From Jiangella gansuensis DSM 44835 (GTDB taxonomy: Bacteria; Actinomycetota; Actinomycetes; Jiangellales; Jiangellaceae), in contig NZ_KI911782.1 of NCBI RefSeq assembly GCF_000515395.1, forward strand, positions 372,001-436,000: a DNA stretch of 64,000 nt. Reading direction: 5' to 3'. A program made the translations under genes and the position numbers. The notes beneath the pieces were generated by a model, which did not search any database, was not told where the DNA came from, and was given only the letters and a program-made list of their open reading frames with translations. This document shows positions 32,874-41,482 of the stretch, piece after piece (the stretch's first letter is position 1; the number at the start of each line of letters is the position of its first letter).

Positions 32874-34339
32874 CGCATGTCGTCGTGGTCGGCCATGGCA
32901 TGGCCGGCGCCCGGTTCGTCCAGGAGCTGCGTGCCCGGGACCCGGAGCGCCGGCTGCGGATCACCGTGCTGGGCGCGGAACCGGAAGCCGCCTACAACCG
33001 GGTGCTGCTGTCGTCGGTGCTGGCCGGCTCGCTGACGCCGGCGGAGATCGAGACGGTCCCGTCGGCCTGGTACGCCGCCGAGGACGTCGAACTGCGCACC
33101 GGTGTCGAGGTGGCGCGGATCGACCGCCGACGCCGGCGGGTGCTGACCAGCGCCGGGGAGTACATCGACTACGACCACCTGGTGCTGGCGACCGGCAGCC
33201 GCGCCTGGGTGCCGCCGATCGACGGGCTGGTCCGCGACGACGGCGAGCTGGACGACGACGTCGCGGTCTTCCGGACCTTGGGCGACTGCCGGCAGATGCT
33301 GTCCCGGCTCGGCCGGGTGCGCCGGGCGGTGGTGCTCGGCGGCGGCCTGCTCGGATTGGAAGCGGCCCGTGGGCTGGCCGGCCGCGGAGTCGACGTCGAG
33401 GTGGTGCACCCCGCCGATCGGCTCATGGAGCGCCAGCTCGACCTGGACGCCGGCCGCGTACTCGCCCGGACGCTGCGCTCGCTTGGAGTGCGGGTCCGGC
33501 TCGGTGCCCAGGCCGTGCGGTACGACGACGGTCCCGGCGGGCGCGTGCTGGTGCTCGGCGACGGCGCCCGGTTGCCTGCGGACCTCCTGGTGGTCGCGTG
33601 CGGGGTCCGGCCCAACACCGGCCTGGCCGTCGCCGCGCGGCTGGAGGTCGGGCGGGCCATCGTCGTCGACGACCGCCTCACCTCCGTCACGGACCCGGCC
33701 GTCCACGCGATCGGCGAGTGCGCGCAGCACGCCGGTCAGGTGTACGGGCTGGTCGCACCGGCATGGGAGCAGGCCGCCGTGCTGGCCGATGTGCTCACCG
33801 GCGGCGCGGCCCGCTACGGCGGCTCGGCGGTCGTCACCCGGTTGAAGGCGGCCGACGTCGACCTGGCCGCGATGGGCGACACCGACGTGGACGACCTGGA
33901 CGAGGAGCTCGAGGTGCTGCGCTTCGCCGACCCGGCCCGCGGCACGTACCAGAAGATCGTGATCCGGGACGAGCGCGTGACCGGGGCCATCATGCTCGGC
34001 GGCCCCGAGACAGTCGGGACGGTCACCCAGCTGTTCGACCGGGCGGAGCTGGTCCCGCTGGACCGGCGGGCGCTGATCTTCCCCGGTGTCGCGGACGGTG
34101 CGGGCGCCGTCGACCCAGCCGACCTCCCCGACGACCACACAGTCTGCCGCTGCAACGGCGTTTCCTGCGGGCAGATCCGGACGGCCTGCCTCGGCGGGGC
34201 ACGCACCGTCGCCGACATCGCCGCGAAGACCCGTGCCACCACCGGCTGCGGCGGCTGCCGCTCCGACGTCGCCGCCCTGCTCGCGGCCGCCCAGCCCGCC
34301 GACAACGAGGCCCAGACCACCGTGGAGGTTCCGGCATGA
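32870..34339 (+). CDS. NAD(P)H/FAD oxidoreductase with BFD-like 2Fe-2S domain, nitrate-reductase partner
   Basis: 489 residues. N-terminal pyridine-nucleotide-disulfide oxidoreductase: VVVVGHGMAGARFVQEL (FAD), DYDHLVLATGSRAWVPP, AVVLGGGLLGLEAARGLAGRG (NAD(P)H), and CAQHAGQVYGLVAPAWEQ. C-terminal BFD-type [2Fe-2S] domain: VCRCNGVSCGQIR with TGCGGCRSDVAALL, four cysteines. It resembles the N-terminal half of NirB and most likely feeds electrons from NAD(P)H to the NasA-type nitrate reductase, which has no own electron-transfer domain. Its start overlaps nasA and its stop overlaps nirB (ATGA), so all three are coupled. Confidence 0.85.
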   Translation: MTHVVVVGHGMAGARFVQELRARDPERRLRITVLGAEPEAAYNRVLLSSVLAGSLTPAEIETVPSAWYAAEDVELRTGVEVARIDRRRRRVLTSAGEYIDYDHLVLATGSRAWVPPIDGLVRDDGELDDDVAVFRTLGDCRQMLSRLGRVRRAVVLGGGLLGLEAARGLAGRGVDVEVVHPADRLMERQLDLDAGRVLARTLRSLGVRVRLGAQAVRYDDGPGGRVLVLGDGARLPADLLVVACGVRPNTGLAVAARLEVGRAIVVDDRLTSVTDPAVHAIGECAQHAGQVYGLVAPAWEQAAVLADVLTGGAARYGGSAVVTRLKAADVDLAAMGDTDVDDLDEELEVLRFADPARGTYQKIVIRDERVTGAIMLGGPETVGTVTQLFDRAELVPLDRRALIFPGVADGAGAVDPADLPDDHTVCRCNGVSCGQIRTACLGGARTVADIAAKTRATTGCGGCRSDVAALLAAAQPADNEAQTTVEVPA

Positions 34340-36870
34340 CCACCCACCAGCGCACCCTCGTCGTCGTCGGCAACGGCATGGTCGGGCAGCGGCTCGTCGA
34401 GGCCGTCCGGCAGCGTGACCCCGGCCGCGGCTGGCGCATCGTCGTGCTTGGCGAGGAACCACGACCGGCGTACGACCGCGTCGCGCTGACGTCGTACCTG
34501 ACCGGCACCAGCGCCGCGGAGCTGAGCGTCGTCCCGGACGGCTGCTACGACGACGACTGCGTGCTGCATCTGGGCGACCCGGTCCGGCAGCTCGACCGCG
34601 ACGCGCGCACCGTCACCACCGCATCCGGGCGGGTCGTCGGGTACGACGCGCTGGTGCTGGCCACCGGGTCGGTGCCGTTCGTGCCGCCGGTGCATGGCGC
34701 GGACCTGGACGGCTGCTTCGTCTACCGCACCATCGAGGACTTGGACGCGATCCGGGAGCGGGCCGCGCGGGTGGGCAGCGGGGTCGTCGTCGGCGGCGGG
34801 CTGCTCGGCCTGGAGGCGGCAAACGCGCTGCTCTCGCTGGGCGCGCGGACCAGCGTCGTGGAGTTCGCGCCGCGGCTGATGCCGGCCCAGGTCGACCAGG
34901 GCGGCGGCGAGGTGCTGCGGCGGAAGGTCGAGGAACTCGGCCTGGAGGCCCGGCTGGCCACCGCCACCGAACGCATCGAGGCCGCCGACGACGGGTTGCG
35001 GATGGTCTTCGCCGACGGATCGTCGCTGGACACCGGGCTCGTCGTGTTCTCCGCCGGCATCCGGCCGCGCGACGAGCTGGCCCGGGCCGGCGGGCTGGAC
35101 GTCGGCGAGCGCGGGGGCATCGTCGTCGACGACGGCTGCCGCACGTCCGATCCGTCGATCTGGGCGATCGGCGAGTGCGCCCTGGTCGATGGCAAGGTCT
35201 ACGGCCTGGTCGCGCCCGGCTACGACATGGCCGAGGTGGTGGCCGACCGGCTGCTCGGCGGTGACGCCGTGTTCGCCGAGGCCGACACGTCCACCAAGCT
35301 CAAACTGCTCGGTGTCGACGTCGCCAGCTTCGGCGACGCCCACGCGGCCGTCCCGGACGCGCTCGAGGTCGTCTATGCCGACCCGGTCGCCGGCGTCTAC
35401 AAGAAGCTCGTCGTCACCGACGACGCGACGCGGTTGCTCGGCGGTGTCCTCGTGGGCGACGCGTCGGCGTACGCCGCACTTCGCACGATGGTGGGCCGGC
35501 CGCTCACCGACACCCCGGAGCGGCTGCTGATGGCCGGCCCGGCAACCTCGGACCTGGGGGACGAAGCCCAGGTCTGCTCCTGCCAGAACGTCACGGCCGG
35601 GGCGATCCGCGGCGCGATCCACGAGCAGGGCTGTGCCGACGTGGCGGGGGTGAAGGCGTGCACCCGCGCCGGCACGGTCTGCGGCAGCTGCGTCCCGCTG
35701 ATCAAGACGCTGCTGACCCAGTCCGGGGTGGTGGCGAGCACCGCCCTGTGCGAGCACTTCGACCTGAGCCGGGCCGAGCTGTTCGACGTCGTGCGGGTCA
35801 CCGGGCTGCGCACCTTCAGCGAGATCATCGCCGAACACGGCCGCGGCCGCGGCTGCGACATCTGCAAGCCGGCCATCGCGTCCATCTTGGCCAGCCTCGG
35901 CTCCGGCCACATCCTGGACGGTGAGCAGGCGACCCTGCAGGACACGAACGACCAGTTCCTGGCCAACATCCAGCGCGACGGCACGTACTCGGTGGTGCCG
36001 CGGGTGCCCGGTGGCGAGCTGACCGCGCAGAAGCTGATCGCGATCGGTGAGGTGGCGCGGGACTTCGGCCTCTACACGAAGATCACCGGCGGGCAGCGGA
36101 TCGACCTGCTGGGCGCCCGGGTGGAGCAGCTGCCGGGGATCTGGCGGCGGCTGGTGGACGCCGGGTTCGAGTCCGGGCACGCGTACGGCAAGGCGCTGCG
36201 GACGGTGAAGTCGTGCGTCGGCTCGACGTGGTGCCGGTACGGCGTCCAGGACTCCACGTCGCTGGCCATCATGATGGAGCTGCGCTATCGCGGCCTCCGG
36301 GCGCCGCACAAGATCAAGTGTGGGGTCTCCGGCTGTGCCCGCGAATGCGCCGAGGCGCGCAGCAAGGACGTCGGCATCATCGCCTCCGAGAACGGCTGGA
36401 ACCTCTACGTCGGCGGCAACGGCGGCTTCCGGCCCCGGCACGCCGAGCTGTTCGCGTCCGACCTCTCCACGGAAGGACTGGTCGGCCTCGTTGATCGATT
36501 CCTCATGTTCTATGTGCGCACCGCCGACCGGCTGCAACGCACCGCCGCCTGGATCGAGAGCCTGACCGACGAGCACGGCGACGGGCTGGCCTACCTGCGC
36601 CGGGTGATCGTCGACGACGAACTCGGCATCGGCGGCGAGCTCGACGCCGCCATGGAGGAGCACGTCGGCTCGTACACCGACGAATGGGCCGCCGTCCTCG
36701 CCGACGAGGACAAGCTCGGCCGGTTCGTCTCCTTCGTCAACGCTCCCGACGCCCCGGACCCGAACATCCGCTTCGTCACCGAGCGCGGCCAGATCCGGCC
36801 CGCGCCGGACGCTCCCGGCGACGGGCCGCCGCTGGTCGCCGGAACGACCCTGGAGGTGGTACGCCCATGA
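34336..36870 (+). CDS. nirB: Assimilatory NAD(P)H nitrite reductase, large subunit
   Basis: 844 residues, full length. FAD/NAD half: LVVVGNGMVGQRLVEAV and GVVVGGGLLGLEAANALLSLG. BFD 2Fe-2S region: CSCQNV (Cys414, 416) with CTRAGTVCGSC. Ferredoxin-like and sirohaem halves: KITGGQRIDLLGA, SCVGSTWCRYG (Cys627, 633) and SGCARECAEA (Cys667, 671), the four cysteines that hold the 4Fe-4S/sirohaem centre. It reduces nitrite to ammonium in the cytoplasm. ATG 34336 overlaps the preceding stop. With nirD, and fed by the siroheme genes downstream. Confidence 0.96.
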   Translation: MTTHQRTLVVVGNGMVGQRLVEAVRQRDPGRGWRIVVLGEEPRPAYDRVALTSYLTGTSAAELSVVPDGCYDDDCVLHLGDPVRQLDRDARTVTTASGRVVGYDALVLATGSVPFVPPVHGADLDGCFVYRTIEDLDAIRERAARVGSGVVVGGGLLGLEAANALLSLGARTSVVEFAPRLMPAQVDQGGGEVLRRKVEELGLEARLATATERIEAADDGLRMVFADGSSLDTGLVVFSAGIRPRDELARAGGLDVGERGGIVVDDGCRTSDPSIWAIGECALVDGKVYGLVAPGYDMAEVVADRLLGGDAVFAEADTSTKLKLLGVDVASFGDAHAAVPDALEVVYADPVAGVYKKLVVTDDATRLLGGVLVGDASAYAALRTMVGRPLTDTPERLLMAGPATSDLGDEAQVCSCQNVTAGAIRGAIHEQGCADVAGVKACTRAGTVCGSCVPLIKTLLTQSGVVASTALCEHFDLSRAELFDVVRVTGLRTFSEIIAEHGRGRGCDICKPAIASILASLGSGHILDGEQATLQDTNDQFLANIQRDGTYSVVPRVPGGELTAQKLIAIGEVARDFGLYTKITGGQRIDLLGARVEQLPGIWRRLVDAGFESGHAYGKALRTVKSCVGSTWCRYGVQDSTSLAIMMELRYRGLRAPHKIKCGVSGCARECAEARSKDVGIIASENGWNLYVGGNGGFRPRHAELFASDLSTEGLVGLVDRFLMFYVRTADRLQRTAAWIESLTDEHGDGLAYLRRVIVDDELGIGGELDAAMEEHVGSYTDEWAAVLADEDKLGRFVSFVNAPDAPDPNIRFVTERGQIRPAPDAPGDGPPLVAGTTLEVVRP

Positions 36871-37208
36871 CCATGCTGGACGTTCGAACCTGGACCGCGG
36901 TGTGCCGCCACGAGCAGCTGCAGCCGGAGCGGGGCGTCGCGGCGCTCGTGGGCGACCTGCAGGTCGCGCTGTTCCGCACCCATGACGGCGGCCTGTACGC
37001 GCTGTCCAACCGCGACCCGTTCTCCGGCGCCCACGTGCTCTCGCGTGGCATCGTCGGCAGCCGTGGCGACGTGCCAACCGTCGCGTCGCCGATGCACAAG
37101 CAGGTGTTCGACCTGCGCACCGGGGAGTGCCTGGACCAGCCGGGCACCGCGGTGGCGGTGTTCGGTGTCCGGGTGCGCGACGGGGTCGTCGAGGTGTCCA
37201 GCCCGTGA
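36867..37208 (+). CDS. nirD: Nitrite reductase small subunit (Rieske-like fold)
   Basis: 113 residues, the usual size of NirD. WTAVCRHEQLQPERGVAALVGDLQVALFRTHDGGLYALSNRDPFSGAHVLSRGIVG and VASPMHKQVFDLRTGECLD show the Rieske-like fold; the iron-sulphur ligands are lost, as in other NirD proteins, so it is a structural partner of NirB. ATG 36867 overlaps the nirB stop and is preceded by GGAGGTGGT. Its stop overlaps the next start (GTGA). Confidence 0.94.
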   Translation: MTMLDVRTWTAVCRHEQLQPERGVAALVGDLQVALFRTHDGGLYALSNRDPFSGAHVLSRGIVGSRGDVPTVASPMHKQVFDLRTGECLDQPGTAVAVFGVRVRDGVVEVSSP

Positions 37209-38383
37209 CGGCGGTCCAGGACACCGCGCCGTCGCCCGATGCCGCGAACGGCATCCTGCCGCTGGAGGGATTCACCGTCGGGGTGACCGCGGCGCGGCGC
37301 CGCGAGGAGTTGGGCGCGCTGCTGGAGCGGCGGGGCGCCCGGGTCGTGTACGCGCCGGCAATCCGGATCGTGCCGCTCGACGACGACGCCGAACTGCTGG
37401 CCGCGACGCAGGCGTGCGTGGAGCGGCCGCTGGACATCGCCGTGGCGACGACGGGAATCGGCTTCCGCGGCTGGATGGAGGCCGCCGACGGCTGGGGCCT
37501 GGGCGAGCAGCTGCTCGCCCGGCTGGACGGGGCGACCCTGCTGGCCCGCGGACCCAAGGCTCGTGGCGCCATCCGGGCGGCCGGGCTGACCGACCACTGG
37601 TCGCCGCCGTCGGAGTCGTCCGCCGAGGTGCTCGAGCACCTGCTGGCGCAGGACCTCTCCGGGCGTCGGGTTGCTGTGCAGCTACACGGCGAGTCCCTGC
37701 CGGACTTCACCGACGCACTGGCCGCGGCCGGTGCCGAAGTCGTGGTCGTGCCCGTGTACCGCTGGGTGCCGCCGGAGGATGTGACACCGCTGGCCCGGCT
37801 GGTCGAGTCGGTGGCGGCGCGGCAGGTCGACTGCGTCGTGTTCACCAGCGCACCGGCCGTCGTCAGCCTGTTGCGGCTGGCGTCGTCGGCCGGCCTGACG
37901 GCGGAGGTGGAGGCAGCGTTCCGCGGCTCCGTGGTGCCGGCCTGTGTGGGGCCGGTGACCGCTGCCCGGCTGGAGCGGATGGGCATCGCGACCGTCCAGC
38001 CCGCCCGGTCCCGGCTCGGTGCGCTGGTGCGCGAGATCGTGGCCGAACTGCCGGGCCGGTGCCGGACACTGCGGGTAGCCGGGCACGCGATCCAGGTGCG
38101 CGGCCACGCGGTGGTCGTGGACGGGGTCGCGCGGGAGCTGGCGCCCGGGCCGATGGCGGTGCTGACCGAGCTGGCCCGGCGGCCGGGCGTGGTCGTGTCG
38201 CGCGCGGACCTGCTGGCGGTGCTGCCCGGCGGCGGCAGCGACGAGCACGCCGTCGAGATGGCCGTCACCCGGCTGCGCGGCGCGGTGGGCGCCCGAGTGG
38301 TGCAGACGGTGGTGAAGCGCGGCTACCGGCTGGCCTACGAGCCGGAGGCCGCCGGCGGGGTCAAGTACGGCGGACAGCCATGA
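37205..38383 (+). CDS. HemD (uroporphyrinogen-III synthase) domain fused to OmpR-type winged helix
   Basis: 392 residues. Residues ~15-265 are a HemD domain (FTVGVTAARRREELGALLERRGARVVYAP, CVVFTSAPAVVSLLRLA, CVGPVTAARLERMG). Residues ~280-380 are a transcription-regulator winged helix (LAPGPMAVLTELARRPGVVVSRADLLAVLPGG, VEMAVTRLRGAVG...VVKRGYRLAYEP). Such fusions sit beside nitrite-reductase and siroheme genes in other actinobacteria, for example Rv0260c of Mycobacterium tuberculosis. It may be an enzyme, a tetrapyrrole-sensing regulator, or both. The regulator half lacks a receiver domain. It overlaps nirD and cobA by four bases, so it is made in step with them. Confidence 0.87.
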   Translation: MTAVQDTAPSPDAANGILPLEGFTVGVTAARRREELGALLERRGARVVYAPAIRIVPLDDDAELLAATQACVERPLDIAVATTGIGFRGWMEAADGWGLGEQLLARLDGATLLARGPKARGAIRAAGLTDHWSPPSESSAEVLEHLLAQDLSGRRVAVQLHGESLPDFTDALAAAGAEVVVVPVYRWVPPEDVTPLARLVESVAARQVDCVVFTSAPAVVSLLRLASSAGLTAEVEAAFRGSVVPACVGPVTAARLERMGIATVQPARSRLGALVREIVAELPGRCRTLRVAGHAIQVRGHAVVVDGVARELAPGPMAVLTELARRPGVVVSRADLLAVLPGGGSDEHAVEMAVTRLRGAVGARVVQTVVKRGYRLAYEPEAAGGVKYGGQP

Positions 38384-39114
38384 CGGGACACGTGGCGATC
38401 GTGGGCGGCGGGCCGGGCGACCCGGGGCTGCTGACCCTGCGCGGCTTCGAGCTGCTCGAGCAGGCCGACGTCGTGCTGGTCGACCGGCTCGCCCCGCGGG
38501 CACTGCTGGACGGCCTGCGACCGGACGTGGAGGTCGTCGACGTCGGCAAGGAGCCGCACCGGCACCGGCGCAGCCAGCGCGAGATCGAGGAGCTGATGAT
38601 CGACCGGGCCCGCCGCGGCCTGCGCGTCGTCCGGCTGAAGGGCGGCGACCCGTTCGTGTTCGGGCGGGGCGGTGAGGAGGCGCTGGCGTGTGCCGCGGCC
38701 GGCGTGCCGTACGAGGTGGTGCCGGGGGTGACCAGCGCCATCTCCGTCCCGGCGCTGGCCGGCATCCCGGTGACCCACCGCGGCGTCGCACAGGAGACGT
38801 CGATCGTGAGCGGGCACGCCCACCCCGACGACCCGGCGTGCACCGTCGACTGGGACCGCCTCGCCGCCGGTACGGGCACCATCGTGGTGCTCATGGGCGT
38901 GACGCACCTCCCGGCCATCGCCGAGCGCCTGGTGCTTGGCGGACGCGGCACCAACACCCCGGTGGCGGTGATCCAGGACGGCACGGGGCCGGCAGCACGG
39001 GTGGTGGTGGCGACCCTCGGGACGGTGACGCCGGCCGCCGCCGAGGTGCAGCCGCCGGCCGTCATCGTCGTCGGCGACGTCGTGGCGCTGCGCCAACAGC
39101 TTGCCGCCGGGTGA
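38380..39114 (+). CDS. cobA: Uroporphyrinogen-III C-methyltransferase (SUMT)
   Basis: 244 residues. Signatures of SUMT are all present: VAIVGGGPGDPGLLTLRG (N-terminal SAM loop), VLVDRL, GKEPHRHRRSQREIEELMI, RLKGGDPFVFGRGGEEA, and PVTHRGVA. It methylates uroporphyrinogen III twice to precorrin-2, first step towards siroheme and cobalamin. No dehydrogenase or ferrochelatase domain is attached, unlike CysG. ATG 38380 overlaps the preceding stop (ATGA). The position after nirBD indicates siroheme supply for nitrite reductase. Confidence 0.95.
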   Translation: MTGHVAIVGGGPGDPGLLTLRGFELLEQADVVLVDRLAPRALLDGLRPDVEVVDVGKEPHRHRRSQREIEELMIDRARRGLRVVRLKGGDPFVFGRGGEEALACAAAGVPYEVVPGVTSAISVPALAGIPVTHRGVAQETSIVSGHAHPDDPACTVDWDRLAAGTGTIVVLMGVTHLPAIAERLVLGGRGTNTPVAVIQDGTGPAARVVVATLGTVTPAAAEVQPPAVIVVGDVVALRQQLAAG

Positions 39115-39122
39115 TCGTGGAC

Positions 39123-40637
39123 TCAGACGCGGGAACCGCGGGCCCGGCGGTTGACGCGCCGCTGCCAGCGGTCCATCTCCGAGCGCAGCGGTGTGGCCAG
39201 GAACTCGCCGAGCGTGACTCCGGCCGCCAGCGCCAGCGCGATGCCGAACGCGGCGATCAGTTGCCCGGTGCCACCGACGACGTCGTCGGCCTCGACCATC
39301 GCGAACATGGCGTTGTAGATGGCCAGGCCCGGCAGCAGCGGGGTGATCCCGCACACCGAGATGACCAGGTTCGGCGTGCCCAGCCGCTCACTGATACCAC
39401 CGGCGAGCAGCCCGACCACCAGCGCGGCCAGGAACGACGCACCCACCGGTCCCAGGTCCAGCACCTGGCGGCCCAGCAGCAGCAGACCGGCCGACACCAT
39501 GCCGGCCAGGACGATCACGAGCAGCGTACCGGCCCGCACATACGACGCCAGCCCCCAAGCACCGGCGATCAGTCCGCCACCCAGGATCTGGATGGTGGTG
39601 GGGATGCTCAGCGTCCCCGACTCCAGGACCGTGAGCGGCACCCCCAGGCGCTGGCCGATGTCGAGCATCACGCCGATGCCGACCACCAGGCCGATGGTGT
39701 TCAGGACCACCTCGTAGGTGCGCGCGGCCGCCGTCAGCGGATACCCCGCGATCGCGTCCTCGGCCGACCCCACCAGCGACAGCCCGGCCAGCAGCACCAC
39801 GATGCCCGACGCGACGATCAGCGACGGCGGCAGCAACGTGGGCGACCAGCCGAACCGGTCCGTCAGCCACAACGCCAACAGTCCGACGAGCGTGGCGATG
39901 GCTGCGCCGATGACCTGCTGGAACAGATACGGCAGGCCCTTCAGCCGCAACAGGCGCAACGTCCGGTCGATGACCATGGTGGTCAGCGCAGCGACCACAG
40001 CCACCAGCCAGCCACCGTTGAGCAGCATCGACACGCCCGACGCCATCAGACCCAGGGCGAGCGTGACGATCCAGCGCCGGTACGGATGCGGCGCGTCCAG
40101 GATCTCGTCCAGCCGCCGCTGCGCCTCGTCGAGGGTGAGCTTCTTGTCCTGGATCGCGTCGACCAGATCGAACAGGTCGGCGAGCCGGCTGTAGTCGGAC
40201 GTACGGACGTTGATGACCCTGACCTTGGTGATGGGGTCGTCGTCGCGGTCGATCGAGGCGATGATCGAGATGAACGTGATGTCGACCTGGCACCGCGTCA
40301 CCCCGAACCCGGCCGCGAACCGCAGCAACGCCGCCGTGACGTCCGCGACCGGAGCGCCGGTGGCCACCATGGCCTCGCCGATGCGCAGCACCATGTCGAG
40401 CACCTGACGTTCCTCGTCCGCGGTGAGCCCACTGAGGCTGCCGCGGATGGCGATGGGAACCGTCGGGGGCCCCTCCGGGCGGACGACTCGCCGGGCCCGC
40501 TGACGCAGCGGGCGCGGCGGCTGCGTGCCCGGTTGCGCGCCGGCGTGCGGGCCGGTCGGCGAGGCGGCCTGCGGTGCCGCCTGCTGGCCCGGCTGTGGTG
40601 GCGTGGCCGGGGTGCCGGGGTCGTCGGGCGTCGTCAC
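39123..40637 (-). CDS. ThrE-family threonine/serine exporter
   Basis: 504 residues with ten hydrophobic segments. After a ~45-residue Pro/Gln-rich arm comes the cytosolic ThrE domain: MVLRIGEAMVATGAPVADVTAALLRFAAGFGV and VRVINVRTSDYSRLADLFDLVDAIQDKKLTLDEAQRRLDEIL, then the membrane part. Fused ThrE-type proteins (both DUF1212/PF06738 and PF12821-like halves) export threonine and serine in Corynebacterium. GTG 40637 is preceded by TAATGT six bases away, a leaderless promoter arrangement. It interrupts the plus-strand siroheme genes and is divergent from the chelatase gene. Confidence 0.85.
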   Translation of the reverse strand: MTTPDDPGTPATPPQPGQQAAPQAASPTGPHAGAQPGTQPPRPLRQRARRVVRPEGPPTVPIAIRGSLSGLTADEERQVLDMVLRIGEAMVATGAPVADVTAALLRFAAGFGVTRCQVDITFISIIASIDRDDDPITKVRVINVRTSDYSRLADLFDLVDAIQDKKLTLDEAQRRLDEILDAPHPYRRWIVTLALGLMASGVSMLLNGGWLVAVVAALTTMVIDRTLRLLRLKGLPYLFQQVIGAAIATLVGLLALWLTDRFGWSPTLLPPSLIVASGIVVLLAGLSLVGSAEDAIAGYPLTAAARTYEVVLNTIGLVVGIGVMLDIGQRLGVPLTVLESGTLSIPTTIQILGGGLIAGAWGLASYVRAGTLLVIVLAGMVSAGLLLLGRQVLDLGPVGASFLAALVVGLLAGGISERLGTPNLVISVCGITPLLPGLAIYNAMFAMVEADDVVGGTGQLIAAFGIALALAAGVTLGEFLATPLRSEMDRWQRRVNRRARGSRV

Positions 40638-40660
40638 GATTCGACATTACGGATCACAGT
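40638..40660 (-). promoter_or_regulatory. Leaderless promoter of the ThrE gene
   Basis: TAATGT on the minus strand (plus 40644-40649) stands six bases before GTG 40637. No Shine-Dalgarno is seen. Confidence 0.45.
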
Positions 40661-40686
40661 GCCGTGCGTCGAGCAAGATGGTGGCC

Positions 40687-41391
40687 ATGAGCGATCGTGA
40701 CGTGTTGGTGGCCGTGGCGCACGGCACCCGGGCACCGGCCGGACCTGTCGTCCTGGAGGAACTGCTGGGCCTCGTCCGCGACCGGTTGCCCGGCGTGGAC
40801 GTGCGCGTGGCCTACGTCGACGTCATCGGCCCCACCTTGGAAGAGGTGCTGACGGACCTCGGCGGCCGGGCGATCGTGGTGCCCATGTTCCTGGCCTCCG
40901 GCTACCACGTCCGGGTCGACGTCCCGGCGGCCGTCACGGCCACCGGCTCCGTCGCCACCGTCACGCCCGCGCTGGGGCCCGACCCCGCGATCGTGGCGGC
41001 CGTGGCGGACCGCTTGGCGACGGCGGGAGCGTCGGGAACGTCGTCGTCGGGGGCGGCGGCGGATTCCGTCGTGCTGGCCGCAGCTGGCTCGTCGGACCAG
41101 GACGCGCTGGCCGAGGTCGGCGTCGCCGCTGACCGCCTGGCGACGGTGCTGGGTGTCGAGGTCGTTCCCGCGTACGTGACGACGGCGGCACCGGCCGTGG
41201 GCCAGGCCGTCGCGGACCTGCGGGCGGCCGGACACCGGCGGGTGGCGGTGGCGTCGTACCTGCTGGCGCCGGGCCTGTTCCAGCAGCGCCTGAGCTCGGC
41301 GGGGGCCGACGTCGTCGCGGAGCCGATCGGGCCGCACCCGCTGGTGGCCGACCTCATCGTGGCGCGCTACCAGTCCGCGGCGCGGTCATGA
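40687..41391 (+). CDS. Sirohydrochlorin chelatase (CbiX/SirB type)
   Basis: 234 residues made of two similar CbiX halves. LVAVAHGTRAPAGPVVLEEL contains the metal-binding His12, and VVPMFLASGYHVRVDVP a second conserved His. The C-terminal half (VLAAAGSSDQDA, VAVASYLLAPGLFQQRL) has lost most metal ligands. It inserts Fe(II) (or Co) into sirohydrochlorin to make siroheme for NirB. The start could also be ATG 40678 (three codons earlier); ATG 40687 begins the conserved strand. Convergent hairpin at its end. Confidence 0.88.
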   Translation: MSDRDVLVAVAHGTRAPAGPVVLEELLGLVRDRLPGVDVRVAYVDVIGPTLEEVLTDLGGRAIVVPMFLASGYHVRVDVPAAVTATGSVATVTPALGPDPAIVAAVADRLATAGASGTSSSGAAADSVVLAAAGSSDQDALAEVGVAADRLATVLGVEVVPAYVTTAAPAVGQAVADLRAAGHRRVAVASYLLAPGLFQQRLSSAGADVVAEPIGPHPLVADLIVARYQSAARS

Positions 41392-41412
41392 GACGTGCTG
41401 CGGCGACGGGCT

Positions 41413-41478
41413 CCTCACTCGGCTGAAGGACGCAGTTCGCGGTTCAGGGCTGCCGGTGCGTCCACGCGGCGAGTGAGG
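41413..41478. terminator. Bidirectional nested hairpin
   Basis: Outer stem CCTCACTCG (41413-41421) with CGAGTGAGG (41470-41478), inner stem GGACGCA (41428-41434) with TGCGTCC (41457-41463). It lies 22 bp after the chelatase stop and 5 bp after the stop of the convergent minus-strand gene, a good place for a two-way terminator. Confidence 0.55.
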
Positions 41479-41482
41479 TGCC

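Noticed and set aside
33814-38268. A very long open frame (over 1,400 codons) on the minus strand across the nitrite reductase genes
   Set aside because: It is the antisense shadow of nirB, nirD, hemD and cobA in GC-rich DNA; its translation is low-complexity and motif-free, while the plus-strand genes carry full family signatures.
40678-40686. Earlier ATG for the sirohydrochlorin chelatase
   Set aside because: Possible, but adds only three non-conserved residues; ATG 40687 begins the conserved strand. Kept as an alternative only.
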